This document shows positions 6,277 through 13,217 of a stretch of DNA of 16,761 nt, piece by piece. The stretch covers positions 1-16,761 of the forward strand of contig OMVC01000133.1 in the NCBI GenBank assembly GCA_900314375.1, read 5' to 3'. Origin of the DNA: an uncultured bacterium. Its GTDB lineage: Bacteria; Cyanobacteriota; Vampirovibrionia; Gastranaerophilales; Gastranaerophilaceae. The translations under genes were made by a program, and so were the position numbers. Numbering within the stretch: position 1 is the stretch's first letter; every line of letters begins with the position of its first letter. The notes under the pieces are model-generated. The model was not told where the DNA came from, did no database searches, and saw only the letters and a list, made by a program, of their open reading frames with translations.

Positions 6277-6616
6277 ATATATTTTTCAGATGTTTAATAA
6301 CAGGTTTCGGTTCTAACGTAATACCAATTGCATCTATTTGGTAATTTTTAATTTTATGTTCCGTAATATAAGACAAAACACCTGTTTTAATGTTGGAATA
6401 TTTTGTTTTCGTAATTGCTTCAAGCGGTGTTCCGAATTCATTTGTTTTTCTTGTCTTTACTTCAACAAAAATGGTTTTATTCTTAATTTTAGCAATAATG
6501 TCAATTTCGCAAAACTTTGAAAAATGAACATTTCTTGCAATAATTTCATACCCGTTTTGTGTTAGGTATTCGCAGGCTATATTTTCCCCTTTAGCACCAA
6601 GTTCATGATTGTTCAT
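6275..6616 (-). CDS. yraN: YraN / UPF0102 family nuclease-fold protein
   Basis: The 113-aa protein shows the whole UPF0102 pattern: GAKGENIACEYLTQNGYEII, then ARNVHFSKFCEIDIIAK, FVEVKTRK and a central helix. The E...EID...EVK residues match the PD-(D/E)XK (Holliday junction resolvase-like) active-site layout. The biological role of YraN is not settled; a DNA-processing role is assumed from the fold. The ATG at 6614-6616 is chosen because AAGGA stands seven bases before it; a TTG one codon upstream is possible. It overlaps the end of the activase-like gene by 14 bases, so translation is coupled. yraN usually sits near rnhB or rplS, not next to an activase. Confidence 0.9.
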   Translation of the reverse strand: MNNHELGAKGENIACEYLTQNGYEIIARNVHFSKFCEIDIIAKIKNKTIFVEVKTRKTNEFGTPLEAITKTKYSNIKTGVLSYITEHKIKNYQIDAIGITLEPKPVIKHLKNI

Positions 6617-7280
6617 CAATTAATCCTTCGCATAATACAAATCTGCCCAGCAATATAACTTCACAATATTGTTTTAACGAGTCGACAAGACATTTATTCT
6701 CGCAAAATCCTCCTGATAAATATAATTTATCTGTTTTTTTAGCAAACTTCCAAGCATTATAAGCAACTCCATGAACAAATTTTGAAATGGCTACAGAAGC
6801 TTTCTCTCCTTTCGATATGTCATCCATTATCTTTTCAAGACCAAATATACCGCAGGTAATATTATATTTTTCAGGGGTAAAAATCAAATCTTTAATTTGT
6901 ACGTTATAAAATTTTAAAAGCATTTCAACAGTAGCGCCGGTTGAACTGGCGCATGAAGTGTTCCAATCCATATCATGGAATTTACCGTCTTTAAAGCTTA
7001 TCCATTTGGCATCTCTGCTGCCTAAATCAAGTATTGTTGCGTTATTTTCAACATATTTTTTTGCTCCTCTGGCGAGTGCAATAATTTCGTTTTCATGGTT
7101 GCTGACACCTGTCATGTGACCACAAGAACATGTTGGTGATAAATTTAGAGTTTTTAATGTGTGAGAATCAGAAATGTAATAATTAAAATTATTTTTGCAA
7201 TATAAAGCATCCAGACTCAAAATTTCAGAGTCTGTAATTATTTTTGTATATGTTGTTCCTGCATCTATATATGTGCTCAT
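6603..7280 (-). CDS. BadF/HgdC-type activase-like ATPase, divergent
   Basis: The 225-aa ASKHA-fold protein resembles ATP-dependent activators of 2-hydroxyacyl-CoA dehydratases and benzoyl-CoA reductases. In order it has YIDAGTTYTK (phosphate loop, family GIDxGSTTTK), an equivalent of the EIxxHARGA stretch (NEIIALARGAKKY), LDLGSRDAKW (family IDIGGQDxK), NTSCASSTGA (family NDKCAAGTG), ITCGIFGLEKI, and LYLSGGFCENK (family GGVAxN). The two cysteines that bridge the activase dimer's [4Fe-4S] cluster appear kept as C110 and C143. It is shorter than typical activases (about 255-260 aa) and several loops are altered; extra Cys at 51 and 53 are unusual. No dehydratase gene is in the window, so the partner is unknown. 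GGAAG precedes the ATG. Confidence 0.75.
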   Translation of the reverse strand: MSTYIDAGTTYTKIITDSEILSLDALYCKNNFNYYISDSHTLKTLNLSPTCSCGHMTGVSNHENEIIALARGAKKYVENNATILDLGSRDAKWISFKDGKFHDMDWNTSCASSTGATVEMLLKFYNVQIKDLIFTPEKYNITCGIFGLEKIMDDISKGEKASVAISKFVHGVAYNAWKFAKKTDKLYLSGGFCENKCLVDSLKQYCEVILLGRFVLCEGLIDEQS

Positions 7281-7305
7281 TTGCTTCCGTATATTTTTTA
7301 CCTAA

Positions 7306-7340
7306 ATAAAACAGCCACCTGAACTCGATGGCTGTTTTAT
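7306..7340 (-). terminator. Intrinsic terminator after the 7351-7608 gene
   Basis: Twelve-base arms (7306-7317 and 7329-7340, core AAAACAGCCA / TGGCTGTTTT) enclose an 11-base loop, and the minus strand continues into TTTTATTTAGG. It lies 10 bases past the stop at 7351 and upstream of the activase gene, which implies a separate promoter or partial readthrough for the latter. It could work in both directions. Confidence 0.75.
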
Positions 7341-7350
7341 ATATTTAATA

Positions 7351-7608
7351 TTAGAATGATGATTTTCTTTTACCACCGTTAACCCAAGGTGCTTCTTCCA
7401 AGTCATCAACATTATATTTTTGAATGTAGAAGTTGTCACCATTTGGTTTGTATACTTGAGTTTTCTTTTCAGCATATCTTACTTGTTTACCATTAATAAT
7501 GTTTGGTTGGTTGTAATAAGGCGTGAAATAATTTACCTTATCAGGGGCTGCAACTGCTGATAATTGAGCCAAAACCATTAATGTCATTAAAACTGCAATC
7601 TTTTTCAT
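7351..7608 (-). CDS. Small exported protein, 85 aa, unknown
   Basis: MKKIAVLMTLMVLAQLSAVAA is a textbook Sec signal peptide with likely cleavage after AVA or VAA. The mature peptide is about 64 residues and polar, rich in Tyr, Asn, Pro and Lys (YFTPYYNQPN, QVYKPNGDNFYIQKYNVDD) with a basic end GGKRKSSF. It has no Cys and no recognised domain. It resembles the other small exported protein (5681-6073) in signal type and Asn/Pro/Tyr bias, but no alignable core is evident. AGGAGAT precedes the ATG. It begins 28 bases after apt and is followed by a terminator, so it may end the apt transcript. Confidence 0.7.
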   Translation of the reverse strand: MKKIAVLMTLMVLAQLSAVAAPDKVNYFTPYYNQPNIINGKQVRYAEKKTQVYKPNGDNFYIQKYNVDDLEEAPWVNGGKRKSSF

Positions 7609-7636
7609 TTTATATTATCTCCTAGTTTATTAGATA

Positions 7637-8173
7637 TTAGTATTGTAGCATAGAAATTACTTTTCCGCAATCATTTAATTTTTTTCTGCCTTCTAAATCA
7701 TTCAATTCTATGAGAAAAGCTGCACCGATAAGATTGCCTCCGGCTTTTTTTATTAGCGAACATGCAGCTTTTGCCGTTCCGCCTGTTGCCAGCAAATCGT
7801 CAACTACTAAAACGTTTGCTCCTTGTTCAATTGCATCTGCGTGAATTTCTATTGTATCAGTGCCATATTCAAGAGAATAAGACTCTGATATAGTTTTAGC
7901 AGGTAGTTTATTCGGCTTTCTTATCGGAATAAATCCGCAATTCATTCTGTATGCCATAGGCATACCAAAAATAAATCCGCGGCTTTCTATGCCGGCTATA
8001 TAGTCTATTTTCTCATCTTTATATTGATCGCATAAATAATCAATCATAAATTTCATTGTCTGAGCATCTTTTATTCCTGTTGTGATGTCGCGAAATATGA
8101 TACCTTCTTTTGGAAAATTCGGTACTGCTCTGATTTTTTCTTTTACATCTTCTACTGATAATGTTAGTGTCAT
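7637..8173 (-). CDS. apt: Adenine phosphoribosyltransferase
   Basis: Apt salvages adenine to AMP with PRPP in the cytoplasm. The 178-aa length is normal (170-180). It shows the N-terminal IRAVPNFPKEGIIFRDIT stretch, IAGIESRGFIFG, the adenine-side loop RKPNKLPAKTISESYSLEYG, and the PRPP-binding motif VLVVDDLLATGGTA with the two adjacent Asp. ATG follows AGGAG at ideal spacing. The glycosyltransferase upstream ends 52 bases before it on the same strand, so joint transcription is possible though functionally unlinked. Confidence 0.97.
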   Translation of the reverse strand: MTLTLSVEDVKEKIRAVPNFPKEGIIFRDITTGIKDAQTMKFMIDYLCDQYKDEKIDYIAGIESRGFIFGMPMAYRMNCGFIPIRKPNKLPAKTISESYSLEYGTDTIEIHADAIEQGANVLVVDDLLATGGTAKAACSLIKKAGGNLIGAAFLIELNDLEGRKKLNDCGKVISMLQY

Positions 8174-8225
8174 TATTTTCTCCTGCTATTCATAATATGT
8201 TAAAACGTATAAATATTTTTTTTGC

Positions 8226-9593
8226 TTACATTTTTAATAATTTTTTTAATTCGTCTTTTGCTTGTTTGATTTTAGCTTTTGCACGTTGTATTGCATGCTC
8301 GTGTTGAATCAAGCCATGAGCTGTTTTCCCCCAGTTCATATCTTTTTTCATAAATAAAATTTTTGTTCCGATAAATAATACAAGGGGAAACCAAATTAAT
8401 AATAAATAAACCGAAGTCAAAACGGATTGTATTAGTGCGTCTAATCTGGACATTTTGTCGTAACGTCTTAATGAATACCTGCATGCCAGCATGAAACAAA
8501 GTCCTATTATACATCCCATTATTATTGATGAAAATAAGATATATGCCGGCGCATCTTTTATTATAATTTTCATTAATAATATTGCTATTTCAATAATAAA
8601 CCACGCGGGCATTATGAATTCGGAAATATACGCAATCATGTCTAATCGAACTCGCAGCGACATTTTTTTTGATGTCAGAATGTCGCCAAAATATTCTAAA
8701 TATCTGCGAATAGTTCCCTCAAGCCATCTTCGTCTTTGACGATATAAAGGTATAAGGTACATTATTCCTTCTTCATATACTATTGCATCATAACAAAAAC
8801 GAACATCCCAGCCTTTGATGTGAAGTCTTGTAGACATATCTAAATCGTCAGTTATTGTATAATTATTCCAACCGCCAATATCTTCCAAGGCTTCACGTTT
8901 TATAAGTTCTCCGTTTCCTCTCAATTCAACAGCACCTTTTACGGCATCTCTTGTTATCTGAAAATGAGTGTCCATTGTCATTTCATTATTTTGACATTTT
9001 GTTAGAATGTTTGTGTCTTTATTTTTAATTACTTTCCTTGCCTGAACGGCTCCGACATCTTTTGGCTGCAGTTCATATACGAGTTTGGTTAAAAAATCAG
9101 TCGACATTTCGGCATCTGCATCAAATACCAAAATTGCTTCACCTGAAGCCAGCTTAAGCGCATCATTTAATACCGCAGATTTTCCGGGGAATGCGTTTTT
9201 TTCTCTTATTAAAACTTTCAGACGACCGCTATATCTTCTTTCTAATTCTTTTATAACAAGCGATGTGTTATCAGTACTTCTGTCGTCAATAACAATTACT
9301 TCATAATTCGGATAATCCAATTTGAAGACAGTTTCTATTGTTTTTGTAATAACCGATTCTTCATTATGTGCCGGAATCATAACAGATACAAACGGTTTGT
9401 ATGATTCGTCATGATGTTTAGGGTTTTTCAATTCTTTTCTTGCCTTAACTTTTGTGGCAATCGATGTAAATAAAGAATAAATTGCCATTATTGAAACTAA
9501 TATTCCTAAACCCCATGCTGTATAACTTTGGAATACATATATAAAGGCGGTCAAACCTATAACTATTATAAAAAGTAATATTCTCTCTTTCAT
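8226..9593 (-). CDS. Processive family-2 glycosyltransferase, membrane-bound (PgaC/BcsA-like)
   Basis: The 455-aa protein has two N-terminal membrane helices (about 4-20 and 25-46), a cytoplasmic GT-A domain (about 65-300) and three or four C-terminal helices (about 318-415). GT2 motifs are complete: the nucleotide-sugar Asp in VIDDRSTDNT (D103, D104), DAD (158-160) as the metal-binding DxD, TDD (248-250) at the catalytic-base site, and QRRRW (286-290). Q(Q/R)xRW is the mark of processive beta-glycan synthases such as poly-N-acetylglucosamine, cellulose or hyaluronan synthases. It probably makes and extrudes an exopolysaccharide; the sugar cannot be read from sequence. It has no PilZ domain of its own. 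The C-terminus is an unusual Lys/Ala-rich helix of about 30 residues. GAGGA precedes the ATG. No deacetylase or export gene is adjacent. Confidence 0.9.
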   Translation of the reverse strand: MKERILLFIIVIGLTAFIYVFQSYTAWGLGILVSIMAIYSLFTSIATKVKARKELKNPKHHDESYKPFVSVMIPAHNEESVITKTIETVFKLDYPNYEVIVIDDRSTDNTSLVIKELERRYSGRLKVLIREKNAFPGKSAVLNDALKLASGEAILVFDADAEMSTDFLTKLVYELQPKDVGAVQARKVIKNKDTNILTKCQNNEMTMDTHFQITRDAVKGAVELRGNGELIKREALEDIGGWNNYTITDDLDMSTRLHIKGWDVRFCYDAIVYEEGIMYLIPLYRQRRRWLEGTIRRYLEYFGDILTSKKMSLRVRLDMIAYISEFIMPAWFIIEIAILLMKIIIKDAPAYILFSSIIMGCIIGLCFMLACRYSLRRYDKMSRLDALIQSVLTSVYLLLIWFPLVLFIGTKILFMKKDMNWGKTAHGLIQHEHAIQRAKAKIKQAKDELKKLLKM

Positions 9594-9716
9594 AATTTCC
9601 TCATTAATATCTTATCAAAAATATCTCATAGTGCTTCATTTTTATAATATTTGTTACGAAATATCAGCTAAATATACGTTTTTTATGTTAAAAAGTGTTA
9701 AATTTCTTTAAAATAC

Positions 9717-9744
9717 TTGCATTACTCAAAATTTTTGCTATAGT
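9717..9744 (+). promoter_or_regulatory. Promoter of the HU gene
   Basis: TTGCAT, a 16-base spacer and TATAGT. Transcription should begin near 9751, about 25 bases ahead of the ATG at 9776. Confidence 0.65.
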
Positions 9745-9775
9745 GATGAAGTACACAAAAAGAAGGAGTTTTATT

Positions 9776-10054
9776 ATGAACAAAGAAGAATTAGTACAAG
9801 AAATTTCAAAAAAAGCTAGTGTAACTCAAAAAGAAGCTTCAGAAGTTTTAGGTGCATTAATTGACACTATTCAAACAACTGTAAAAAAAGGTAAAAAAGT
9901 TACTTTAGTTGGTTTTGGTACTTTTGAACAACGTAAAAGAGCTGCTAGAATCGGTAGAAACCCTCAAACAGGCAAAGAATTAAAAATCCCTGCTAAAACA
10001 GTTCCTGCTTTCTCAGCTGGTAAAAAATTCAAAGTTGCTGTTAACGGCAAGTAA
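9776..10054 (+). CDS. hup: HU-family nucleoid DNA-binding protein
   Basis: The 92-aa protein is a typical HU/IHF-fold histone-like protein: MNKEELVQEISKKASVTQKEA in the N-terminal helices, VTLVGFGTFEQRKRAARIGRNPQTG with the family signature, and the DNA-binding arm with ELKIPAKTVPAFSAGKKFK, in which a Pro is placed to wedge into DNA. It dimerises and bends DNA. A longer frame reaches back to 9695, but AAGGAG (9763-9768) seven bases before the ATG at 9776 and the promoter at 9717-9744 fix the start. The frame is full of AAA, GAA and GCT codons, consistent with high expression. It is monocistronic, closed by a strong terminator. Confidence 0.97.
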   Translation: MNKEELVQEISKKASVTQKEASEVLGALIDTIQTTVKKGKKVTLVGFGTFEQRKRAARIGRNPQTGKELKIPAKTVPAFSAGKKFKVAVNGK

Positions 10055-10080
10055 TTTATGTGGTCAACATAAATAGGTTT

Positions 10081-10119
10081 AAAGTGTTCGGTATTTTTAT
10101 CGGACACTTTATTTTTTAT
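10081..10119 (+). terminator. Strong intrinsic terminator of the HU gene
   Basis: Twelve-base arms AAAGTGTTCGGT (10081-10092) and ATCGGACACTTT (10099-10110), with two G-U pairs in plus-strand RNA, around ATTTTT, then ATTTTTTAT. Confidence 0.85.
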
Positions 10120-10172
10120 ATTTATTTGGTATTATAAATTTGAATTTTTAATGTATAGAGGAGATAAGATTT

Positions 10173-10793
10173 ATGCTAGATAGTTTAATAGCCGGTTTTA
10201 TCAGCTGGCTTGAGGATATTATATCGGCTGCGGGAGCTTGGGGGTTGATGGGGATTATGGCGTTGGAGTCATGCAATATTCCTATTCCAAGTGAGGCAAC
10301 CTTACCATTTGCAGGATATCTTGTGTCTAAAGGTGAATTAAATTTTCATATCGCAGCATGGGCAGGTGCTATAGGTTGTTTGTTGGGTTCTATTCCGTCA
10401 TATTATATCGGTTATTTTGGCGGAAGAAAATTTGTTGAAAAATATGGTAAATATTTCTTTGTATCAAAAGAAGAACTTGAAAATGCGGATAAATGGGTTG
10501 AAAAATACGGTGATTGGGCATTCTTTTTATGCAGAATGTTACCTATTATAAGGACTTTTATTTCGCTTCCGGCGGGTATATTGAAAGCTAAAAAAAGATT
10601 TTTCTTTAGCATGACTTTTTTAGGCTCATTAATTTGGTGCTATGCACTCGTTAAAGTAGGGGTTGAATTCGGCGAGCATTTAGATGACATTTTGCCGTTA
10701 TGGCACAAATTTGATGAAGTTATTATTGTAACTTGTATTATAGTTGCAATTATTTATATATTTAAACATGTTAAAAAGTTTAAGGCTAATTAG
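10173..10793 (+). CDS. DedA-family membrane protein
   Basis: The 206-aa integral membrane protein is of the DedA (SNARE-associated) family, whose members support membrane lipid homeostasis; some act as undecaprenyl-phosphate or phospholipid flippases. The conserved pieces are ALESCNIPIPSEATLPFAGYL (E-x-x-x-x-P-I-P-S-E), the glycine-rich GAIGCLLGSIPSYYIGYFGGR, and the FLCRMLPIIRTFISLPAG motif with the two essential-type arginines. Hydrophobic helices follow at about 137-160 and 180-198. The start is supported by AGAGGAG (10157-10163). It probably has its own promoter, which I could not place with confidence; the strong HU terminator lies upstream. The specific DedA subgroup cannot be told. Confidence 0.93.
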   Translation: MLDSLIAGFISWLEDIISAAGAWGLMGIMALESCNIPIPSEATLPFAGYLVSKGELNFHIAAWAGAIGCLLGSIPSYYIGYFGGRKFVEKYGKYFFVSKEELENADKWVEKYGDWAFFLCRMLPIIRTFISLPAGILKAKKRFFFSMTFLGSLIWCYALVKVGVEFGEHLDDILPLWHKFDEVIIVTCIIVAIIYIFKHVKKFKAN

Positions 10794-10795
10794 TT

Positions 10796-10825
10796 TTGAC
10801 TAAACAAAAAAAATCATTATATTGT
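10796..10825 (+). promoter_or_regulatory. Candidate promoter of the lytic transglycosylase gene
   Basis: TTGACT, an 18-base A-rich spacer and TATTGT (4 of 6), starting just after the DedA stop. The leader would be about 50 bases. Confidence 0.45.
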
Positions 10826-10880
10826 ATGATACCTGTATTTAATTATTAAAGTAAAATATAATTGCGGGAGGAAAGAGAAT

Positions 10881-11648
10881 ATGTTCTCTGAAATGATACA
10901 GAATATGCTTAATTCAAGCGGTAAAGATGCTGCTGTTAAACGTGCTGCTCAATTGAACAGTTATGTAAACAACATGAATCGCAAAGTCAACCCGCAAAAT
11001 AATCCAAATTCAATAGATTCGATTTATCCTCCGTCAAGTAATAATGTTCAGTCTTTCGAAAAAGTTTTATCTGCTTCAGCAGGTGCAAACTTTGGTTCAT
11101 TGCTGCTTAATCCAAACTCATTAAATGTAAATGGTAATATTTACAAGGGTTCAGATTCTTTAGTTGATTTTGACGGTGATATAAAAACAGGGATTAAAAA
11201 TCCTGTATTATTAAAGGCCATTCAAGAGGTAAACGAAGCTACAAGAGATTATTCAAAGCCTGGGAATGCACAAAAAGCGCAATTGCTTGATATGATTAAC
11301 AAAGTTGCTCGTGATAACGGTGTTGATGAAAAACTTGTACAAGCTGTCATAAAACAAGAATCAGGTTTTAACCCGAAAGCAAAATCAAAAGCAGGTGCTA
11401 TGGGGTTAATGCAATTAATGCCTGCGACAGCTAAAGCTTTGGGGGTAAGAGACCCGTATAATCCTACTCAAAATGTTGAAGGCGGCGTTAAATATCTAAA
11501 ATCTATGCTCGATAAATATAACGGTAATGTTATTCTTGCATTGGCTGCTTATAATGCCGGTTCAGGCGCTGTCGACAAGTATTCCGGTATTCCGCCATAT
11601 AAAGAGACCCAAAATTACGTAAAAAGTATTTTGGCAAATTATTTATAA
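10881..11648 (+). CDS. Lytic transglycosylase (SLT domain) without signal peptide
   Basis: The C-terminal 115 residues are a complete SLT (family 1) lytic transglycosylase, which cleaves peptidoglycan glycan strands to 1,6-anhydro products. Visible are AVIKQESGFNP with the catalytic Glu160, GAMGLMQLMPATA (173-185), DPYNPTQNVEGGVKYL and LALAAYNAG (219-227). The N-terminal 130 residues are Asn/Ser-rich, with SFEKVLSASAG at about 58-68, and match nothing I know. The protein starts MFSEMIQNMLNSSG, with no hydrophobic signal, which is odd for an enzyme acting on the wall. It may be exported by another route (flagellar-type or non-classical) or released by lysis. GGGAGGA precedes the ATG. Confidence 0.9.
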   Translation: MFSEMIQNMLNSSGKDAAVKRAAQLNSYVNNMNRKVNPQNNPNSIDSIYPPSSNNVQSFEKVLSASAGANFGSLLLNPNSLNVNGNIYKGSDSLVDFDGDIKTGIKNPVLLKAIQEVNEATRDYSKPGNAQKAQLLDMINKVARDNGVDEKLVQAVIKQESGFNPKAKSKAGAMGLMQLMPATAKALGVRDPYNPTQNVEGGVKYLKSMLDKYNGNVILALAAYNAGSGAVDKYSGIPPYKETQNYVKSILANYL

Positions 11649-11674
11649 TATTGTTTTCATATTATGTACAGTAA

Positions 11675-11704
11675 AAACAGGTAATCTAAATTGATTACCT
11701 GTTT
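11675..11704. terminator. Bidirectional terminator between convergent genes
   Basis: Perfect 12-base arms AAACAGGTAATC / GATTACCTGTTT with a 6-base loop. The plus strand continues GTTAAT; the minus strand continues with a better run (TTTTTAC). It separates the lytic transglycosylase gene (ending 11648) from the minus-strand gene ending at 11758. Confidence 0.8.
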
Positions 11705-11757
11705 GTTAATAGCGGATTTACAATTTAATTTATTCCGCCCTACTACTACACTGCGAC

Positions 11758-12180
11758 TTATAACAAATAGCCTTTTTCTCTGGCTTCAACCTTTGCTGCG
11801 TCAGTGTATTTTTGATCAATTTGACCAGATTTATAAATTCCTTCTCCGACAATGTAGCTTAATGCAGCCATTGCAGGGAGTAAAACAGCTCCAATTGCTG
11901 CCAACTTAGGGTTTGCAGAGCCTTTTGTCGTTTTTAAAACCTTATCTATGACCTTGCCTACAACTTGTCCGAATTTTTGTACTAAAGCAGGACTCTTTTT
12001 CCCGAGATACGCAAGTAAACCGGTTGTACCTGCAACAACTCCGACTTTTGCCCCCGTTAGCAGCGAATTTTTTACTTGTTCCGTTGCGCATTGAACACGA
12101 TTTGCGATATCGCCTTTGTCTTTAGATATGAAGGGGGATATCGCCGGTTTCGCCGCGCATTGAACTGCAAAATCTGTCAT
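11758..12180 (-). CDS. Hypothetical protein with two hydrophobic helices, 140 aa
   Basis: The family is not recognised. The N-terminus has a short repeated element, VQCAAKPA and VQCATEQV, around two cysteines (C8, C31). Two Gly/Ala-rich hydrophobic segments follow (about 43-59 and 93-112), separated by a basic stretch (GKKSPALVQKFGQ through KTTKGSANPK). The C-terminus is charged and ends KVEAREKGYLL. There is no signal peptide, and the Gly/Ala-rich helices could form a hairpin in the membrane. ATG follows AAAGGTTAGG at slightly long spacing. It is probably a single-gene unit bounded by the hairpins at 11675-11704 and 12277-12302. Confidence 0.65.
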   Translation of the reverse strand: MTDFAVQCAAKPAISPFISKDKGDIANRVQCATEQVKNSLLTGAKVGVVAGTTGLLAYLGKKSPALVQKFGQVVGKVIDKVLKTTKGSANPKLAAIGAVLLPAMAALSYIVGEGIYKSGQIDQKYTDAAKVEAREKGYLL

Positions 12181-12276
12181 AATAATACCTAACCTTTCAT
12201 TTTTTACCTACATAGATATAAAGTTAAATCATTTGATAAAAATTGCTTAAGATTAGATTTATATTAAGAAATATTA

Positions 12277-12302
12277 AAATCCGCAAATCATTTTGCGGAT
12301 TT
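12277..12302 (-). terminator. Intrinsic terminator after rmlA
   Basis: Perfect 11-base arms AAATCCGCAAA / TTTGCGGATTT around TCAT lie directly behind the rmlA stop (12306). On the minus strand TTTTAATATTT follows. The plus strand also shows a T-run, so it could work both ways. Confidence 0.8.
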
Positions 12303-12305
12303 TTA

Positions 12306-13217
12306 TTATAGGCATAAAACTTTTTTGGGATTGTTCTTTTTTAATTTTTCCTGGTTTATAAGGTTAAAGACATAATCATAGTACGAGCTTTTTCCTTTAA
12401 ATTTTGATAGTTTTTCTTCAAGTTGTTCTGGGGTTGTAAAACTTTTATAAAGTGCGATTTCTTCAAGACAAGATATTTGCTCACCTTTGTTTTTTTCAAT
12501 AGTGCGAACAAAGTTGCTGGCTTCAAGCATTGCATCCTGAGTCCCTGTATCAAGCCAGGTAAAACCGCGTCCTAAAATTTCAACATTAAGTTTATTTTTT
12601 TGCAAATATATTTTGTTTAAATCGGTAATTTCAAGCTCTCCGCGAGCTGAAACCGTAAGTGATTTTGCATACTCACAAACATATTTATCATAGAAATAAA
12701 GTCCTGTTACAGCATAATTTGATTTCGGATTTTGCGGTTTTTCTTCTAATGATAAAGCTTTCATGTTTTCGTCAAATTCAACTACCCCAAATCTTTCGGG
12801 GTCATTTACTCTGTAGCCGAACACTGTTGCTCCGTCGTGGCGCGAAATTACACCTTTAAGCATTGTTGAAAATCCAAAACCATGGAAAATGTTGTCGCCT
12901 AACACAAGTGCAACATCATCCCCGTTAATAAAGTCTTCGGCGATAATAAATGCGTCTGCTATTCCTTTTTGCACATATTGAATTTTGTATTGTATATTTA
13001 TTCCAAATTGTGAACCGTCACCTAATAATTTTTCAAAATTATCATAATCGGTTTTATTTGTAATAATCAAAATATCTTTAATGTTAGCAAGCATTAGCGT
13101 CGATAACGGATAATAAATCATTGGTTTATCATATATAGGTAAAAGAATTTTTGATATTGGTTGAGATGCCGGATATAATCTTGTTCCTGCACCTGCTGCA
13201 AGTATAATACCCTTCAT
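12306..13217 (-). CDS. rmlA: Glucose-1-phosphate thymidylyltransferase RmlA
   Basis: RmlA makes dTDP-glucose from dTTP and glucose-1-phosphate, the first step toward dTDP-L-rhamnose and other dTDP-sugars for surface polysaccharides. At 303 aa it is near the family's usual 290-300. Motifs are LAAGAGTRLYP (family GGxGTRLxP), SKILLPIYDKPMIYYPLS (family SKQLLPV; Gln is replaced by Ile), LGDNIFHG, the VVEFDENMKALSLEEKP stretch, NYAVTGLYFYD, ARGELEITDLN and TWLDTGT. The ATG overlaps the stop of the ABC exporter as TAATG, with a perfect AGGAGGTG inside the exporter's last codons, so translation is coupled. rmlB, rmlC and rmlD are not in the window. A strong terminator follows. Confidence 0.95.
   Translation of the reverse strand: MKGIILAAGAGTRLYPASQPISKILLPIYDKPMIYYPLSTLMLANIKDILIITNKTDYDNFEKLLGDGSQFGINIQYKIQYVQKGIADAFIIAEDFINGDDVALVLGDNIFHGFGFSTMLKGVISRHDGATVFGYRVNDPERFGVVEFDENMKALSLEEKPQNPKSNYAVTGLYFYDKYVCEYAKSLTVSARGELEITDLNKIYLQKNKLNVEILGRGFTWLDTGTQDAMLEASNFVRTIEKNKGEQISCLEEIALYKSFTTPEQLEEKLSKFKGKSSYYDYVFNLINQEKLKKNNPKKVLCL

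Noticed and set aside
3786..9593. Functional link between the PilZ protein and the processive glycosyltransferase (c-di-GMP control of polysaccharide synthesis)
   Set aside because: The two genes are about 4 kb apart in separate transcripts with unrelated genes between; the link is possible but nothing in the sequence supports it.
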